From positions 1-13,902 of the forward strand of contig JAHJXD010000011.1 in NCBI GenBank assembly GCA_018827685.1: DNA of 13,902 nucleotides. Reading direction: 5' to 3'. The position numbers were made by a program, and so were the translations under genes. The notes under the pieces are model-generated. The model was not told the origin of the DNA. It was given only the letters and a program-made list of their open reading frames with translations, and did not search any database. The stretch is from Patescibacteria group bacterium. Lineage in GTDB: Bacteria; Patescibacteriota; Patescibacteriia; Patescibacteriales; GWC2-42-12. Below, in pieces: positions 1 to 6,821 of the stretch (positions within the stretch are counted from its first letter, which is position 1; each line of letters starts with the position of its first letter).

Positions 1-1036
1 GTTCCAATTCTTTCATTTTGCTTTCTTTTAAATAATCAACAATATGCTTAACATTTTCACTGCGCCCTTTTTTCTGGATTAAAATGCTGTCGTTGTTTTC
101 AATAATAATTAAATCATCAACTCCTAATGTCGCTATTAAACGATTATTGGAACTGTGAATGAAAATATTTTTAGAATCAAAGCCGATATGCCTTGGCTTG
201 TGATTGCCGTTTGTTTGGCTTATCTCCGCCAGATTATCAAACGAATCGATATCGTCCCAGCTGAAAGCGCCTTCAAAGACAATCACCTTGTCCGATTTTT
301 CAGAAACGGCAAAATCAAAGGAAATTGAAGGCATTTTTGCGAATTCCGAATAAAACTCGCCGTAATCTTTGCTAAATAGATTATAGATCGCTGGCGCATG
401 TTTTTTGATTTCCGCGGCAAACGTTCCGCAATTAAATAAATACATTCCGGAATTCCATAAATATTCTCCCGATTCTATATAACTTATAGCCGTCTGCCTG
501 TCCGGCTTTTCTTTAAATTCAGCAGCCTTGTAATAACTCTTAATTTTTTCTCCTTTTTTGATGTAACCAAGGTCGGTATTTGGTTTTAAAGGCAAGATGC
601 CGAAAGTGCCGATATTGTCTTCAATTTCAGCTATGGCTTGCCGGACTAAATTCAAATAATCCGTTTGATTGCCAATATAATGGTCCGATGGCAGAATTAT
701 AATAGGCTCGTTAACCGCGATTTTTCTTTGATCAAGCAGATATTTAACTCCCAACGTAATGGCCGGAGCGGTATTTAAACTCGCCGGTTCAATTATAATA
801 TTCTGTTTGCTGAATCGCGGCTCCACGTCTTTGATTTGATTGGCCGCGTTAAAATAATTATCCTTATTGGTTACTAAAATGATATTTTCAGCAGGAATTA
901 ATTTATTGATTCTTAAAAAGGTTTCTTGCAGAAGCGATTTGTCGCTGTAAAGCGATAAAAACTGCTTGGGAAAATTTTTCCGGCTTAACGGCCACAGCTT
1001 TGTTCCAGACCCTCCACATAAAATGATGCTGTACAT
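1..1036 (-). CDS. manC: Mannose-1-phosphate guanylyltransferase, 3' end cut by window
   Basis: Makes GDP-mannose from mannose-1-phosphate and GTP in the cytoplasm, for surface polysaccharide. I translated the reverse strand by hand. The N-terminus has the nucleotidyltransferase signature CGGSGTKLWPLSR a few residues in, then KQFL, later PSDHYI, GYIKKGEKI, EFKEKPD and YLWNSGMYLF, all in the order of the GMP family. It stays open to base 2, about 345 codons. GMP-only enzymes are about 350-360 residues, so the stop is probably just outside the window and no fused isomerase domain is seen. I chose ATG 1036 because it gives the usual MYxIILCGG start; an in-frame ATG at 1048 would add four residues. 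The gene starts 11-23 bp after the ATPase stop on the same strand, so it may be read from the promoter at 2292-2319. No Shine-Dalgarno is visible. Confidence 0.9.
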   Translation of the reverse strand, partial: MYSIILCGGSGTKLWPLSRKNFPKQFLSLYSDKSLLQETFLRINKLIPAENIILVTNKDNYFNAANQIKDVEPRFSKQNIIIEPASLNTAPAITLGVKYLLDQRKIAVNEPIIILPSDHYIGNQTDYLNLVRQAIAEIEDNIGTFGILPLKPNTDLGYIKKGEKIKSYYKAAEFKEKPDRQTAISYIESGEYLWNSGMYLFNCGTFAAEIKKHAPAIYNLFSKDYGEFYSEFAKMPSISFDFAVSEKSDKVIVFEGAFSWDDIDSFDNLAEISQTNGNHKPRHIGFDSKNIFIHSSNNRLIATLGVDDLIIIENNDSILIQKKGRSENVKHIVDYLKESKMKELE

Positions 1037-1059
1037 AAAATTATTCATTTATAATTTAC

Positions 1060-2247
1060 TTATAAAAACTGCCCGAATTTTATTCCGCGCAATCCATCTG
1101 TGTAATTTTTTGATACAACTGCACCGTTTTTTAATTTAATAAGCGACATTTTTCTTTTGAGTTGTTGAACATCAATATTAGTCGCAGTTGCTTTAACTTC
1201 ATAACAAAATTTTTTATTAACAATAAAATCAATTTCAGCGCCTGTTGATTTTTGATAATAATGAATCAAATTATCTTCTGTTTTTAATTGATTATAAATA
1301 GCGTTTTCAAATAGCTGCCCAAAATTTACAGACGCCATAATTTTTAAAATGCCATTATCGCAAAAATAAACTTTCTGCATTCCCGAAACTTCCCTATCAA
1401 TACTTGTAGAAAATTTTGGAACTAAATGGATAAAATAAGTTGCTTGCAAAAATGACAAATAAGAATAGATTGTTGCTCTATGAATCTGCAACTCTTGTGA
1501 TAATTTTACTAAATCAAGCTTAGAACCGACTCTGGCGGTTAAAAGCAAAATTAAATCTCTGATTTTGTCATTTTTTCTATAATCGGCCAAATTAATAATT
1601 TCATTTTGAAAATATGAGCTGAAAATATCATTTAACAATGTTTTCTTCTCTTTTAAATTTTCAGCCAAAACTACTTCAGGAAAAGAACCCAAATGAACAA
1701 ACTCATCATAATATTTATCATACAGCTTATAATCTATTCCGCTGATATTTTTTTTATTTTTGATTTTTTTATATTGATCAATATTCTGCTGTTTAAAAAC
1801 CAGAAATTCTTCAAAATTTAATGGGTACATTTCAAAAATAATTTTTCTGCCAGCCAATGATTCTGGAAATAAATTTTTTAAATAATAACTTGCCGACCCA
1901 GTTAAAATAAATTTAACATTGTAATGGTCAATTAAATATTTTACAATTTTACTTATTTTCGGATAATGCTGCGCCTCGTCAATAAAAACATAAATTTTTT
2001 TCTTTTTATTGAAATTATTAATTTTATTCGTGATATTGTAAAAAACATCATTATAATCAATATCTTCAAAATGTTTTATATCTAAAGGATTTTCAAAATC
2101 AAACCAAATTTTATTATCCGCAACTTGTTCATACAATCTTTTCATCAATGTTGTCTTACCAACTCGCCTCATACCTGTAATAATTATGGCTTTGCTGTTT
2201 TGTAAATTGCCTTTAATTTTATTTTCAATTTCTCTTTTATAATACAT
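1060..2247 (-). CDS. AAA ATPase with DUF4143 / nuclease-like C-terminus
   Basis: A 395-residue protein of the widespread AAA_14-DUF4143 family. What is visible: Walker A GMRRVGKTT at 25-33, Walker B IYVFIDEAQ at 85-93, a sensor-like LTGSAS at 115-120, a helical middle with a probable winged helix around 235-280, and a C-terminal part with E313, GAEIDFIV (335-342) and YEVKA (348-352), the spacing of a PD-(D/E)XK nuclease fold. The biological role of this family is poorly known; they are usually single cytoplasmic proteins, often accessory and mobile in distribution. It has its own near-consensus promoter overlapped by a 12-bp-arm palindrome. The protein is very rich in Lys, Asn and Ile, more so than its neighbours, which would fit acquisition by transfer. 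The start ATG 2247 is the only reasonable one; no Shine-Dalgarno is seen. Confidence 0.9.
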   Translation of the reverse strand: MYYKREIENKIKGNLQNSKAIIITGMRRVGKTTLMKRLYEQVADNKIWFDFENPLDIKHFEDIDYNDVFYNITNKINNFNKKKKIYVFIDEAQHYPKISKIVKYLIDHYNVKFILTGSASYYLKNLFPESLAGRKIIFEMYPLNFEEFLVFKQQNIDQYKKIKNKKNISGIDYKLYDKYYDEFVHLGSFPEVVLAENLKEKKTLLNDIFSSYFQNEIINLADYRKNDKIRDLILLLTARVGSKLDLVKLSQELQIHRATIYSYLSFLQATYFIHLVPKFSTSIDREVSGMQKVYFCDNGILKIMASVNFGQLFENAIYNQLKTEDNLIHYYQKSTGAEIDFIVNKKFCYEVKATATNIDVQQLKRKMSLIKLKNGAVVSKNYTDGLRGIKFGQFL

Positions 2248-2256
2248 AAATATTTA

Positions 2257-2319
2257 TATTATACAAACTACTCACTAAAATGTATAATACTATTATACAT
2301 TTTATTAACTTTTTGTCAA
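2257..2319 (-). promoter_or_regulatory. Consensus promoter with palindromic operator for the ATPase
   Basis: On the minus strand there is TTGACA (complement of 2314-2319), a 16-bp spacer, and TATAAT (complement of 2292-2297). This -10 lies inside a perfect inverted repeat with 12-bp arms AAAATGTATAAT (2277-2288) and ATTATACATTTT (2292-2303) around the 3-bp loop ACT. A second TGTATAAT on the minus strand lies at 2258-2265, close to the start codon. The palindrome placement is that of a repressor operator; the repressor is unknown. Confidence 0.75.
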
Positions 2320-2332
2320 CATAAAAACGAGA

Positions 2333-2364
2333 AGACTGAGGGAAGACTTGAGAGAGACTGAGGG
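2333..2364. repeat. Short direct repeat, 22-bp period
   Basis: AGACTGAGGG occurs at 2333-2342 and again at 2355-2364, with a related AGACTTGAG between them. It is followed by an imperfect inverted pair, CAAATAG at 2374-2380 and CTATTTG at 2402-2408. No coding sense was found. This belongs to the 334-bp gene-free stretch 2248-2581, which otherwise holds the ATPase promoter and a foldback element. Confidence 0.5.
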
Positions 2365-2461
2365 TGTCAAGGCCAAATAGAAATGTCCTACTTTGAGGCG
2401 CCTATTTGACAAGACTGTTTAATTGTGATAACTTAAAAAGTTGACAAAAAACCGTTGATTT

Positions 2462-2580
2462 AAGACCAATTTAAGCGGGTCAGGCACGACAAGCATGGGG
2501 ATTTTTTGCAAGGTGTAATATGGTGTCTACTGTGTTTTGCCTAGCGGAAATTTTCTTGCCTGCCCGCTCAAGTTGGTCTT
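2462..2580. repeat. Foldback element, 119 bp
   Basis: The left arm 2462-2486 and right arm 2557-2580 are inverted copies of each other: AAGACCAA pairs with TTGGTCTT, AGCGGG with CCCGCT, and CAGGCA with TGCCTG, with one G-T pair, one mismatch and one bulged base. The enclosed 70 bp is unique. The loop is far too large for an intrinsic terminator. It lies immediately after the vanW stop codon (2582-2584) and could form a stable 3' RNA structure. A non-autonomous mobile element is the other reading. Confidence 0.6.
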
Positions 2581-2581
2581 T

Positions 2582-4444
2582 TTAGTTAGCCGCAGTTGGC
2601 AGAGTCGAAGTGGCCGTATCCAACGGCGCGGATAGTTTGGCTACGCCTAAAAGACAGACTTCCTGCCAAGGCACATAATGAGAAAAAAATCTTTTTTCTT
2701 TAATTTGGCCATCCGGGTAAATAACTTTATAATCAAAGTGGGCGTCGGCTCCATTATGAGCGCGTTCAGTGCATTTTTTTACGCCTGGTTTTAACTCTGT
2801 AGTTTCAATAATTTTCGTGGGTTCAGGTTTTATAATATTATAAATTACCGGTTTGGTGCTGGTCACGGCTCGGCCGTCGCGTGCACCCCAAAATTCAAAT
2901 GATATGATGTCGCCGGAAATTTTTTGTTGAATTAAAATATAAGTTGGCGTATCGTTAATAAAACGAAAATCAGGCCAAGGATCGTAAATAGTAGCGTCAG
3001 TACCAGCCGGCTCATAGTAGGCAACTCGATAAGAATGGTTGCGTCTTAAAGTTACTGGTAAACCGCTATTAATAACTCCCCTAAACATAGTTGTACCAAT
3101 TTGGCACAAGCCGCCGCCGTATTCAGGCATGGTTTTACCTTGTTTAATAATTAACTCTGGCAGATAACCGGTAGAACTGGCGATTTCACCTAAAGTTTTT
3201 AATAGGGAAAATTCTTCGCCCGGTTTTATTAGCGTGCCGTTAATCGCGTTAGCTCCGATTGTAATGTTGTGCCGTCGATTAGCCGGCGAACCGGCGAAGC
3301 TTGAAGTGCCAACGCCGATTATTTCTTTAATGCCGAAGTTATTTATATTGCTGTCGTTAATTAAAGTCGGCCGGGTTTCAACCACTAATTCAATGGGGTT
3401 TGAGGTTATAATTTCAGTTTCCATTTTAGTTATGGTCGCTTCTATGTTAAGCGTCAAGCCATCTTGGCCGTTTTGAAATTTACTAACTTTGCCGTTACTA
3501 ATTTCAAATTTTGCTTCAATTGGTTTTTGATCTATTTCTGAGACGATTTTTTCTTGTAAATAAACGCTGGTTTTAATTTTGTCCAAACCAACGTCTACTT
3601 TATTAGTCGTCAAATTATTTAGTTTTAATGTCAATAAATTAGCTAACTGATCTTCTTCAATAATCCATTTTTTATCACCATAGATTAAAGTTAGGGGCGC
3701 AATGGCTAAAATAGCCTTAGCTTTACTTTCTATGTTTAACGAATCTTTGGCTAAAATTTTTGGATATTCTGTTATAGTGGAAAGTTTGATTTCTTTGCTA
3801 TCTATATTAGATAGATTATTTAGCATTTGTCTAATAGCTTCTTCGTAATCTATAATTTTACCAAATTTCTCATTAGCTACGGTAAATTCGTAAGCGCCGG
3901 GGGTTACTGTTTTTTTGACCACCAACTTAGCATCTTCGGCTGGTTGAAAAGTTTTAGCAAAAGCATCTTCTAATATTTTTTTTGCCTGACCTTGGTTGAC
4001 AAATGTCTCTATGCACAGTTGTTTTTTATTAATTAATAGAGATAATTTTTTTTCTAAATTTATAAAAAAGTTGTCTTGGCGCCCGTAATTAAAAGCTGCT
4101 TCAATCGCCATGTCAGTATTAAAATTAATAATTTGAATGGCTAAATCGCCATCAGTCGAAGCAATAACAGGCGCTATAGTTGCTCGAGTTTCTTTATACG
4201 AAAAAACTACGCCAGCTTGATCGATTTTATTAATTTCTATATTTATAAATTTTTTCGCTTGCTCGGCGGTTTGACCGCTTAAATTTAAAGCACCTATGAA
4301 AATGTTGGGGTAAATTTTATTTTGATAAACTTTGTCAAATATAAACAAACCAGATAAAGCTAAAATCAATAAAATAAAAAAAATGATTGCTGTCATAAGC
4401 AACCATTGCGGTTTATTTTTGTCTATTTTGCCATTAAGGGACAT
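2582..4444 (-). CDS. VanW-family protein, membrane anchored
   Basis: A 620-residue envelope protein. One transmembrane segment lies at about 14-36 (IIFFILLILALSGLFIF) after a short cytoplasmic tail, so the bulk is outside the membrane. Residues 40-360 contain the repeated alpha/beta segments of the PG_binding_4 (YoaR-like) type, including the typical IYPNIFIGALNLSGQT start. The VanW domain covers about 378-510, with GTSSFAGSPANR, the PGEEFS motif and the hallmark EYGGGLCQIGTT at 441-452. The tail has a VIYPDGQIKEK beta segment and ends in a low-complexity piece. VanW proteins are linked to cell-wall and glycopeptide gene clusters but have no firmly established reaction. Start ATG 4444 lies only 6 bp from a foldback element that separates it from DUF3006; before that insertion the two genes would have abutted. 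No good Shine-Dalgarno is present. Confidence 0.92.
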   Translation of the reverse strand: MSLNGKIDKNKPQWLLMTAIIFFILLILALSGLFIFDKVYQNKIYPNIFIGALNLSGQTAEQAKKFINIEINKIDQAGVVFSYKETRATIAPVIASTDGDLAIQIINFNTDMAIEAAFNYGRQDNFFINLEKKLSLLINKKQLCIETFVNQGQAKKILEDAFAKTFQPAEDAKLVVKKTVTPGAYEFTVANEKFGKIIDYEEAIRQMLNNLSNIDSKEIKLSTITEYPKILAKDSLNIESKAKAILAIAPLTLIYGDKKWIIEEDQLANLLTLKLNNLTTNKVDVGLDKIKTSVYLQEKIVSEIDQKPIEAKFEISNGKVSKFQNGQDGLTLNIEATITKMETEIITSNPIELVVETRPTLINDSNINNFGIKEIIGVGTSSFAGSPANRRHNITIGANAINGTLIKPGEEFSLLKTLGEIASSTGYLPELIIKQGKTMPEYGGGLCQIGTTMFRGVINSGLPVTLRRNHSYRVAYYEPAGTDATIYDPWPDFRFINDTPTYILIQQKISGDIISFEFWGARDGRAVTSTKPVIYNIIKPEPTKIIETTELKPGVKKCTERAHNGADAHFDYKVIYPDGQIKEKRFFSHYVPWQEVCLLGVAKLSAPLDTATSTLPTAAN

Positions 4445-4455
4445 TTTATATATTA

Positions 4456-4612
4456 GACCTGTTGCCTAATAAGCTCCTACTGCAATTCCCATATTTTGGT
4501 AAATTTTTATCTAAAATTTTTTCGCTAATATATCCATATTCCCTCAAAAATTTTTGAAAAAATTTCCTCAAAATCTGAAAATTTCGTCACGAAGCTTATT
4601 AGGCAACAGGTC
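4456..4612. mobile_element. 157-bp foldback MITE-like element with 5-bp flanking repeat
   Basis: Perfect 20-bp terminal inverted repeats, GACCTGTTGCCTAATAAGCT at 4456-4475 and its reverse complement at 4593-4612. They are flanked by the direct repeat TATTA at 4451-4455 and 4613-4617, which looks like a target-site duplication. The AT-rich interior is itself an imperfect inverted repeat, so the whole element folds into one long hairpin around the centre GGATATATTAGC. No ORF is inside. The element supplies the last codons and stop of DUF3006. Removing it with one TATTA copy gives DUF3006 a stop one base before the vanW ATG. A diverged relative is at 13762-13902. Confidence 0.8.
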
Positions 4613-4829
4613 TATTAATTATTTCGTTTATTATATCTTTGGCTGTTTGTTTATTTAGTTTTTCTCGTTCAATCGCTTCTCGTATATCTAAACTTAGAAC
4701 TGAACCCTCATGGACATCGGTCGGCAATTTATTTTTCGGCCAAATAATTGCGGTTCCGTCGTCGGCCACTAAAATAGCTTTATCTTCTTCAAAGCGATCA
4801 ATGGTCAATTTAATTACTATGGCGCTCAT
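4599..4829 (-). CDS. DUF3006 family protein
   Basis: A 76-residue protein. It matches DUF3006 by the pattern TIDRFEEDKAILVADDGTAIIWPKNKLP near the N-terminus, read here as residues 9-36, followed by EGSVLSLDI and a charged helical tail. The family is a small beta-rich domain of unknown function, common in Firmicutes and CPR bacteria, often next to secreted or envelope proteins; I see no catalytic motif or signal peptide. The final codons (Pro-Val-Ala-stop) are encoded by the terminal repeat of the foldback element, so the native C-terminus has been replaced; the inferred original end is Ile-Ile-Asn-Ile-stop. It is likely co-transcribed with vanW downstream. Start ATG 4829 has no Shine-Dalgarno. 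Confidence 0.8.
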   Translation of the reverse strand: MSAIVIKLTIDRFEEDKAILVADDGTAIIWPKNKLPTDVHEGSVLSLDIREAIEREKLNKQTAKDIINEIINRPVA

Positions 4830-4837
4830 ATAATTGC

Positions 4838-4979
4838 TTAATTAGTTGCTGTGTAAAAATATTCTTGCCACAATTTTGATAATTATAGAGTTTGTAGTTT
4901 AAACCAATTTCCCGCTGATTAACGCGGATAATTACGCGGATTTACGCAGAAAATAATGTTTTTACACAATAACTAAATA
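4838..4979. repeat. Foldback element with internal CGCGGATT-type repeats
   Basis: An imperfect inverted repeat: AGTTGCTGTGTAAAAATA starting at 4844 and TGTTTTTACACAATAACT at 4957-4974, with a few mismatches, extending a few bases further out on each side. Inside, at about 4911-4950, are three imperfect short units of the type TTAACGCGGATA, ATTACGCGGAT, TTTACGCAGA. No ORF. It fills the spacer between hsp20 and DUF3006. Confidence 0.55.
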
Positions 4980-4996
4980 TGGATAAATACATTTTT

Positions 4997-5488
4997 TTAG
5001 CTCTCTTTTACCTTAATGGAGAATTGTTTGGCACTTTTGGCTTTTGGCAAAATTATTGTTAAGACGCCGTTGTCTAAGGCTGCTTCGATTTTTTCTACTT
5101 CAACTTCTACCGGCAAGATAACGGAACGAGAAAAGCCGCCCCAATAGCATTCTTTAATTAAATAATTTTCTTCAGAAATATTTTCCTGAATTTCGCGCCG
5201 ACCCCTAATCGTTAGCATGTCATTATTGATGGAAATATCAATATCGTCCGGCTTTACGCCGGCAATAGTGGATTTAACTATCAAGCTGTCCGAAGTTTGG
5301 AAAACATCAATTGAAAGCTGGCCTTCATCATAATCTCCGCCCAACCATTCGCCAAATTCTGATTTTATGATTGGTTGTACATCCATTTCGTCAGTAGATT
5401 TATGCTCATCCTCGTCCACTTGCTTATCTGCTTGTCTGATATTAATTTTATTGCCCAATCCAAATAATTTTTTAAAAAAAATTGCCAT
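4997..5488 (-). CDS. Hsp20 / alpha-crystallin small heat-shock protein
   Basis: An ATP-independent holdase chaperone of the cytoplasm. With start ATG 5488 it has 163 residues: an N-terminal MAIFFKKLFG segment, an acidic linker, then the alpha-crystallin domain from about LSIDVFQTSDSLIVKSTIAGVK to the C-terminus, including DDIDISINNDMLTIRGRR and the conserved end NGVLTIILPKA, followed by a short basic tail. Length is normal. A GTG two codons upstream (5494) is also in frame. I prefer ATG because a promoter (TTGACA, complement of 5514-5519; TATAGT, complement of 5493-5498) would place the transcript start at or next to this ATG, giving a leaderless mRNA. It follows tRNA-Cys on the same strand but probably has its own promoter. 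Confidence 0.92.
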   Translation of the reverse strand: MAIFFKKLFGLGNKINIRQADKQVDEDEHKSTDEMDVQPIIKSEFGEWLGGDYDEGQLSIDVFQTSDSLIVKSTIAGVKPDDIDISINNDMLTIRGRREIQENISEENYLIKECYWGGFSRSVILPVEVEVEKIEAALDNGVLTIILPKAKSAKQFSIKVKES

Positions 5489-5492
5489 AATC

Positions 5493-5519
5493 ACTATAGT
5501 AATAAATTTTGTCTGTCAA
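5493..5519 (-). promoter_or_regulatory. Probable hsp20 promoter
   Basis: Minus-strand TTGACA (5514-5519), a 15-bp spacer and TATAGT (5493-5498). The spacer is on the short side. The predicted +1 falls next to the ATG at 5488. Confidence 0.45.
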
Positions 5520-5613
5520 TTTGAGAATGAATGTTCCCACAGTCTAATTATAGTATTTATTATAATATTTAACAATGGTTTTGTTCCTGTTTATTTTATT
5601 CGAAATTTTCTTG

Positions 5614-5684
5614 AGATGGGGGCGAGAATTGAACTCGCGTGAAAGGTTTTGCAGACCTTTGCCTAACCACTCGGCCACCCCACC
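5614..5684 (-). tRNA. tRNA-Cys (GCA)
   Basis: Read on the minus strand, the cloverleaf is complete: acceptor GGTGGGG pairs with CCCCATC (one G-U and one U-A among G-C pairs), D arm GCC/GGC with AGTGGTTA loop, anticodon stem AAGGT/ACCTT with loop CTGCAAA giving anticodon GCA, and T arm GCGAG/CTCGC with loop TTCAATT. The discriminator is U73, the main identity base of tRNA-Cys. CCA is not encoded, so it must be added by CCA-adding enzyme. It lies 83 bp downstream of the SepRS gene on the same strand, the likely enzyme that charges it. Confidence 0.95.
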
Positions 5685-5767
5685 GAATTATAAAATATTT
5701 AATTTTGTAATTTTATAATTTAAGATATTTACTATTTGACAAAGTCAATTTCCAGATAAACCCCATA

Positions 5768-6784
5768 TTATCTAACAGGGTAAATCAATCTTCTTATATC
5801 TTCCTCATTTTCTAATATCATGGCAATCCGTTCAACGCCAAAGCCTAAGTTTAATACCGGATACCAAATTTTATATTTTGCCAAAGAAACAGGCGAATAA
5901 AAACCAAGGTTGGCAATTTCTATATCTTTGCCTTGAAAATCAACAAAAACTTCCAGATCCATTCCCGGTGCGTAATATTTACTCGTTGTTTTTTTGGGAA
6001 TAATTTTAAATTTTTTAAATCCCAAATCATTGATAATTTTTTTTGTTAAATCTTCTCCATCTTCCAACGTGATGTTTTCAGCCATTACCACAATTGACGC
6101 AGATGTGCTTTCAAAAAGATGATTAGCGTCCTGTTTTTGTTCTTTTCTATATCGTTTGCCAATAGAAAAAAGTTTAATTGGCAGTTTGGCGGTTCTTTGT
6201 ATTGCGGAAAGAAGCGGAAACCATGAAGCAGTCATATGAGATCGCAAAGTAAGATTTGTCGGTATTTTTTCAAGATTTCTTAATTCTGGAAAAACATTTT
6301 GCATAATTTGCGTTGCCTCGCTTTCTTTTATTTTTAGTCGCTTAACCATTTGTTCAATAAAATTATCTCCTTCTATTTTTCCTGCTTTGTAGTCTCGGAA
6401 TATTTTTTTCAAATTTTCAAAATTGTCAAAATCAAAAATAATTTTTTTAATTTCCGCTTTTTTTTCCTCTGAAATGCCTAATTCTTTTCTTGACAATCCG
6501 GCCAAATAAAAAACTCTGTCTAAAATCAATGGCGCTTCTGGACCATATTGTTTGTAAATTTCTTGTTCAGGAATAATTGATGTTAGCTCTGTTTCATTAA
6601 ATCCGTATGACAAAAATATTTTTCTGAAAACATTATTTAACTCATGTAAAGGATGTTTTCCTCCTTGAGATTTTTCCCAATGAATTACTCTACCGCTTTT
6701 TGTTAAAAGTTTCGCGGTTTCAAGCCAAGTTTTTTCAAAATCTTTTTCAGCCTGCTCTTTAATTGTTTTTGCGTGAAATTGCAT
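5768..6784 (-). CDS. sepS: O-phosphoseryl-tRNA(Cys) synthetase (SepRS), short form
   Basis: Class II synthetase that attaches O-phosphoserine to tRNA-Cys; a partner SepCysS then makes Cys-tRNA. The 338 residues follow archaeal SepRS closely: AEKDFEKTWLETAKLL (12-27), EQEIYKQYGPEAPLILDRVFYLAGL (73-97), LTLRSHMTASWF (178-189), KRYRKEQKQDANHLFESTSAS (motif 2, 210-230) and LNLGFGVERIAMI (motif 3, 311-323). The phosphoserine-binding residues I recall from the Archaeoglobus enzyme (His186, Thr188, Ser231, Ser233, Asn325) align with H183, T185, S228, S230 and N312 here. Archaeal SepRS is about 535 residues; this one stops right after motif 3 (IYPVR), so the C-terminal anticodon-recognition domain is absent. 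It is not PheRS alpha, its nearest relative, because of the Sep-site residues. It lies between ychF (37 bp upstream) and tRNA-Cys. ATG 6784 has TATAAT 8 bp upstream, so it may be leaderless. Confidence 0.9.
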   Translation of the reverse strand: MQFHAKTIKEQAEKDFEKTWLETAKLLTKSGRVIHWEKSQGGKHPLHELNNVFRKIFLSYGFNETELTSIIPEQEIYKQYGPEAPLILDRVFYLAGLSRKELGISEEKKAEIKKIIFDFDNFENLKKIFRDYKAGKIEGDNFIEQMVKRLKIKESEATQIMQNVFPELRNLEKIPTNLTLRSHMTASWFPLLSAIQRTAKLPIKLFSIGKRYRKEQKQDANHLFESTSASIVVMAENITLEDGEDLTKKIINDLGFKKFKIIPKKTTSKYYAPGMDLEVFVDFQGKDIEIANLGFYSPVSLAKYKIWYPVLNLGFGVERIAMILENEEDIRRLIYPVR

Positions 6785-6821
6785 AATTTTTTATTATAAA
6801 ATTATGACGATATTGTCATTA

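Noticed and set aside
2365..2411. Possible insertion-sequence end (TGTCAAGG, AAATGTCCTA, CTATTTGACA)
   Set aside because: The inverted match is short and broken by a four- to five-base insert, and no transposase remnant is near.
2462..2580. Intrinsic terminator for vanW
   Set aside because: A 70-base loop is not compatible with a normal intrinsic terminator, although the structure may still block or stabilise RNA.
3234..3476. Plus-strand ORFs inside vanW, ychF, DUF3006, and minus-strand ORFs inside the substrate-binding protein and RNase J
   Set aside because: They are antisense shadows of well-supported genes with no recognisable domains.
5367..5642. 91-residue plus-strand ORF
   Set aside because: It overlaps hsp20 and runs into tRNA-Cys on the other strand; no family resemblance.
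5768..6784. Reading the synthetase as PheRS alpha, linked to the Phe leader
   Set aside because: The Sep-site residues and the YKQYGPEAPLILDR, LRSHMT and STSAS blocks are SepRS-specific, and the gene is on the opposite strand from the leader with ychF between.
6804..6819. Hairpin ATGAC-GATATT-GTCAT between ychF and sepS as a terminator
   Set aside because: Only five AT-rich pairs and no clean U tract; more likely part of the sepS promoter region.
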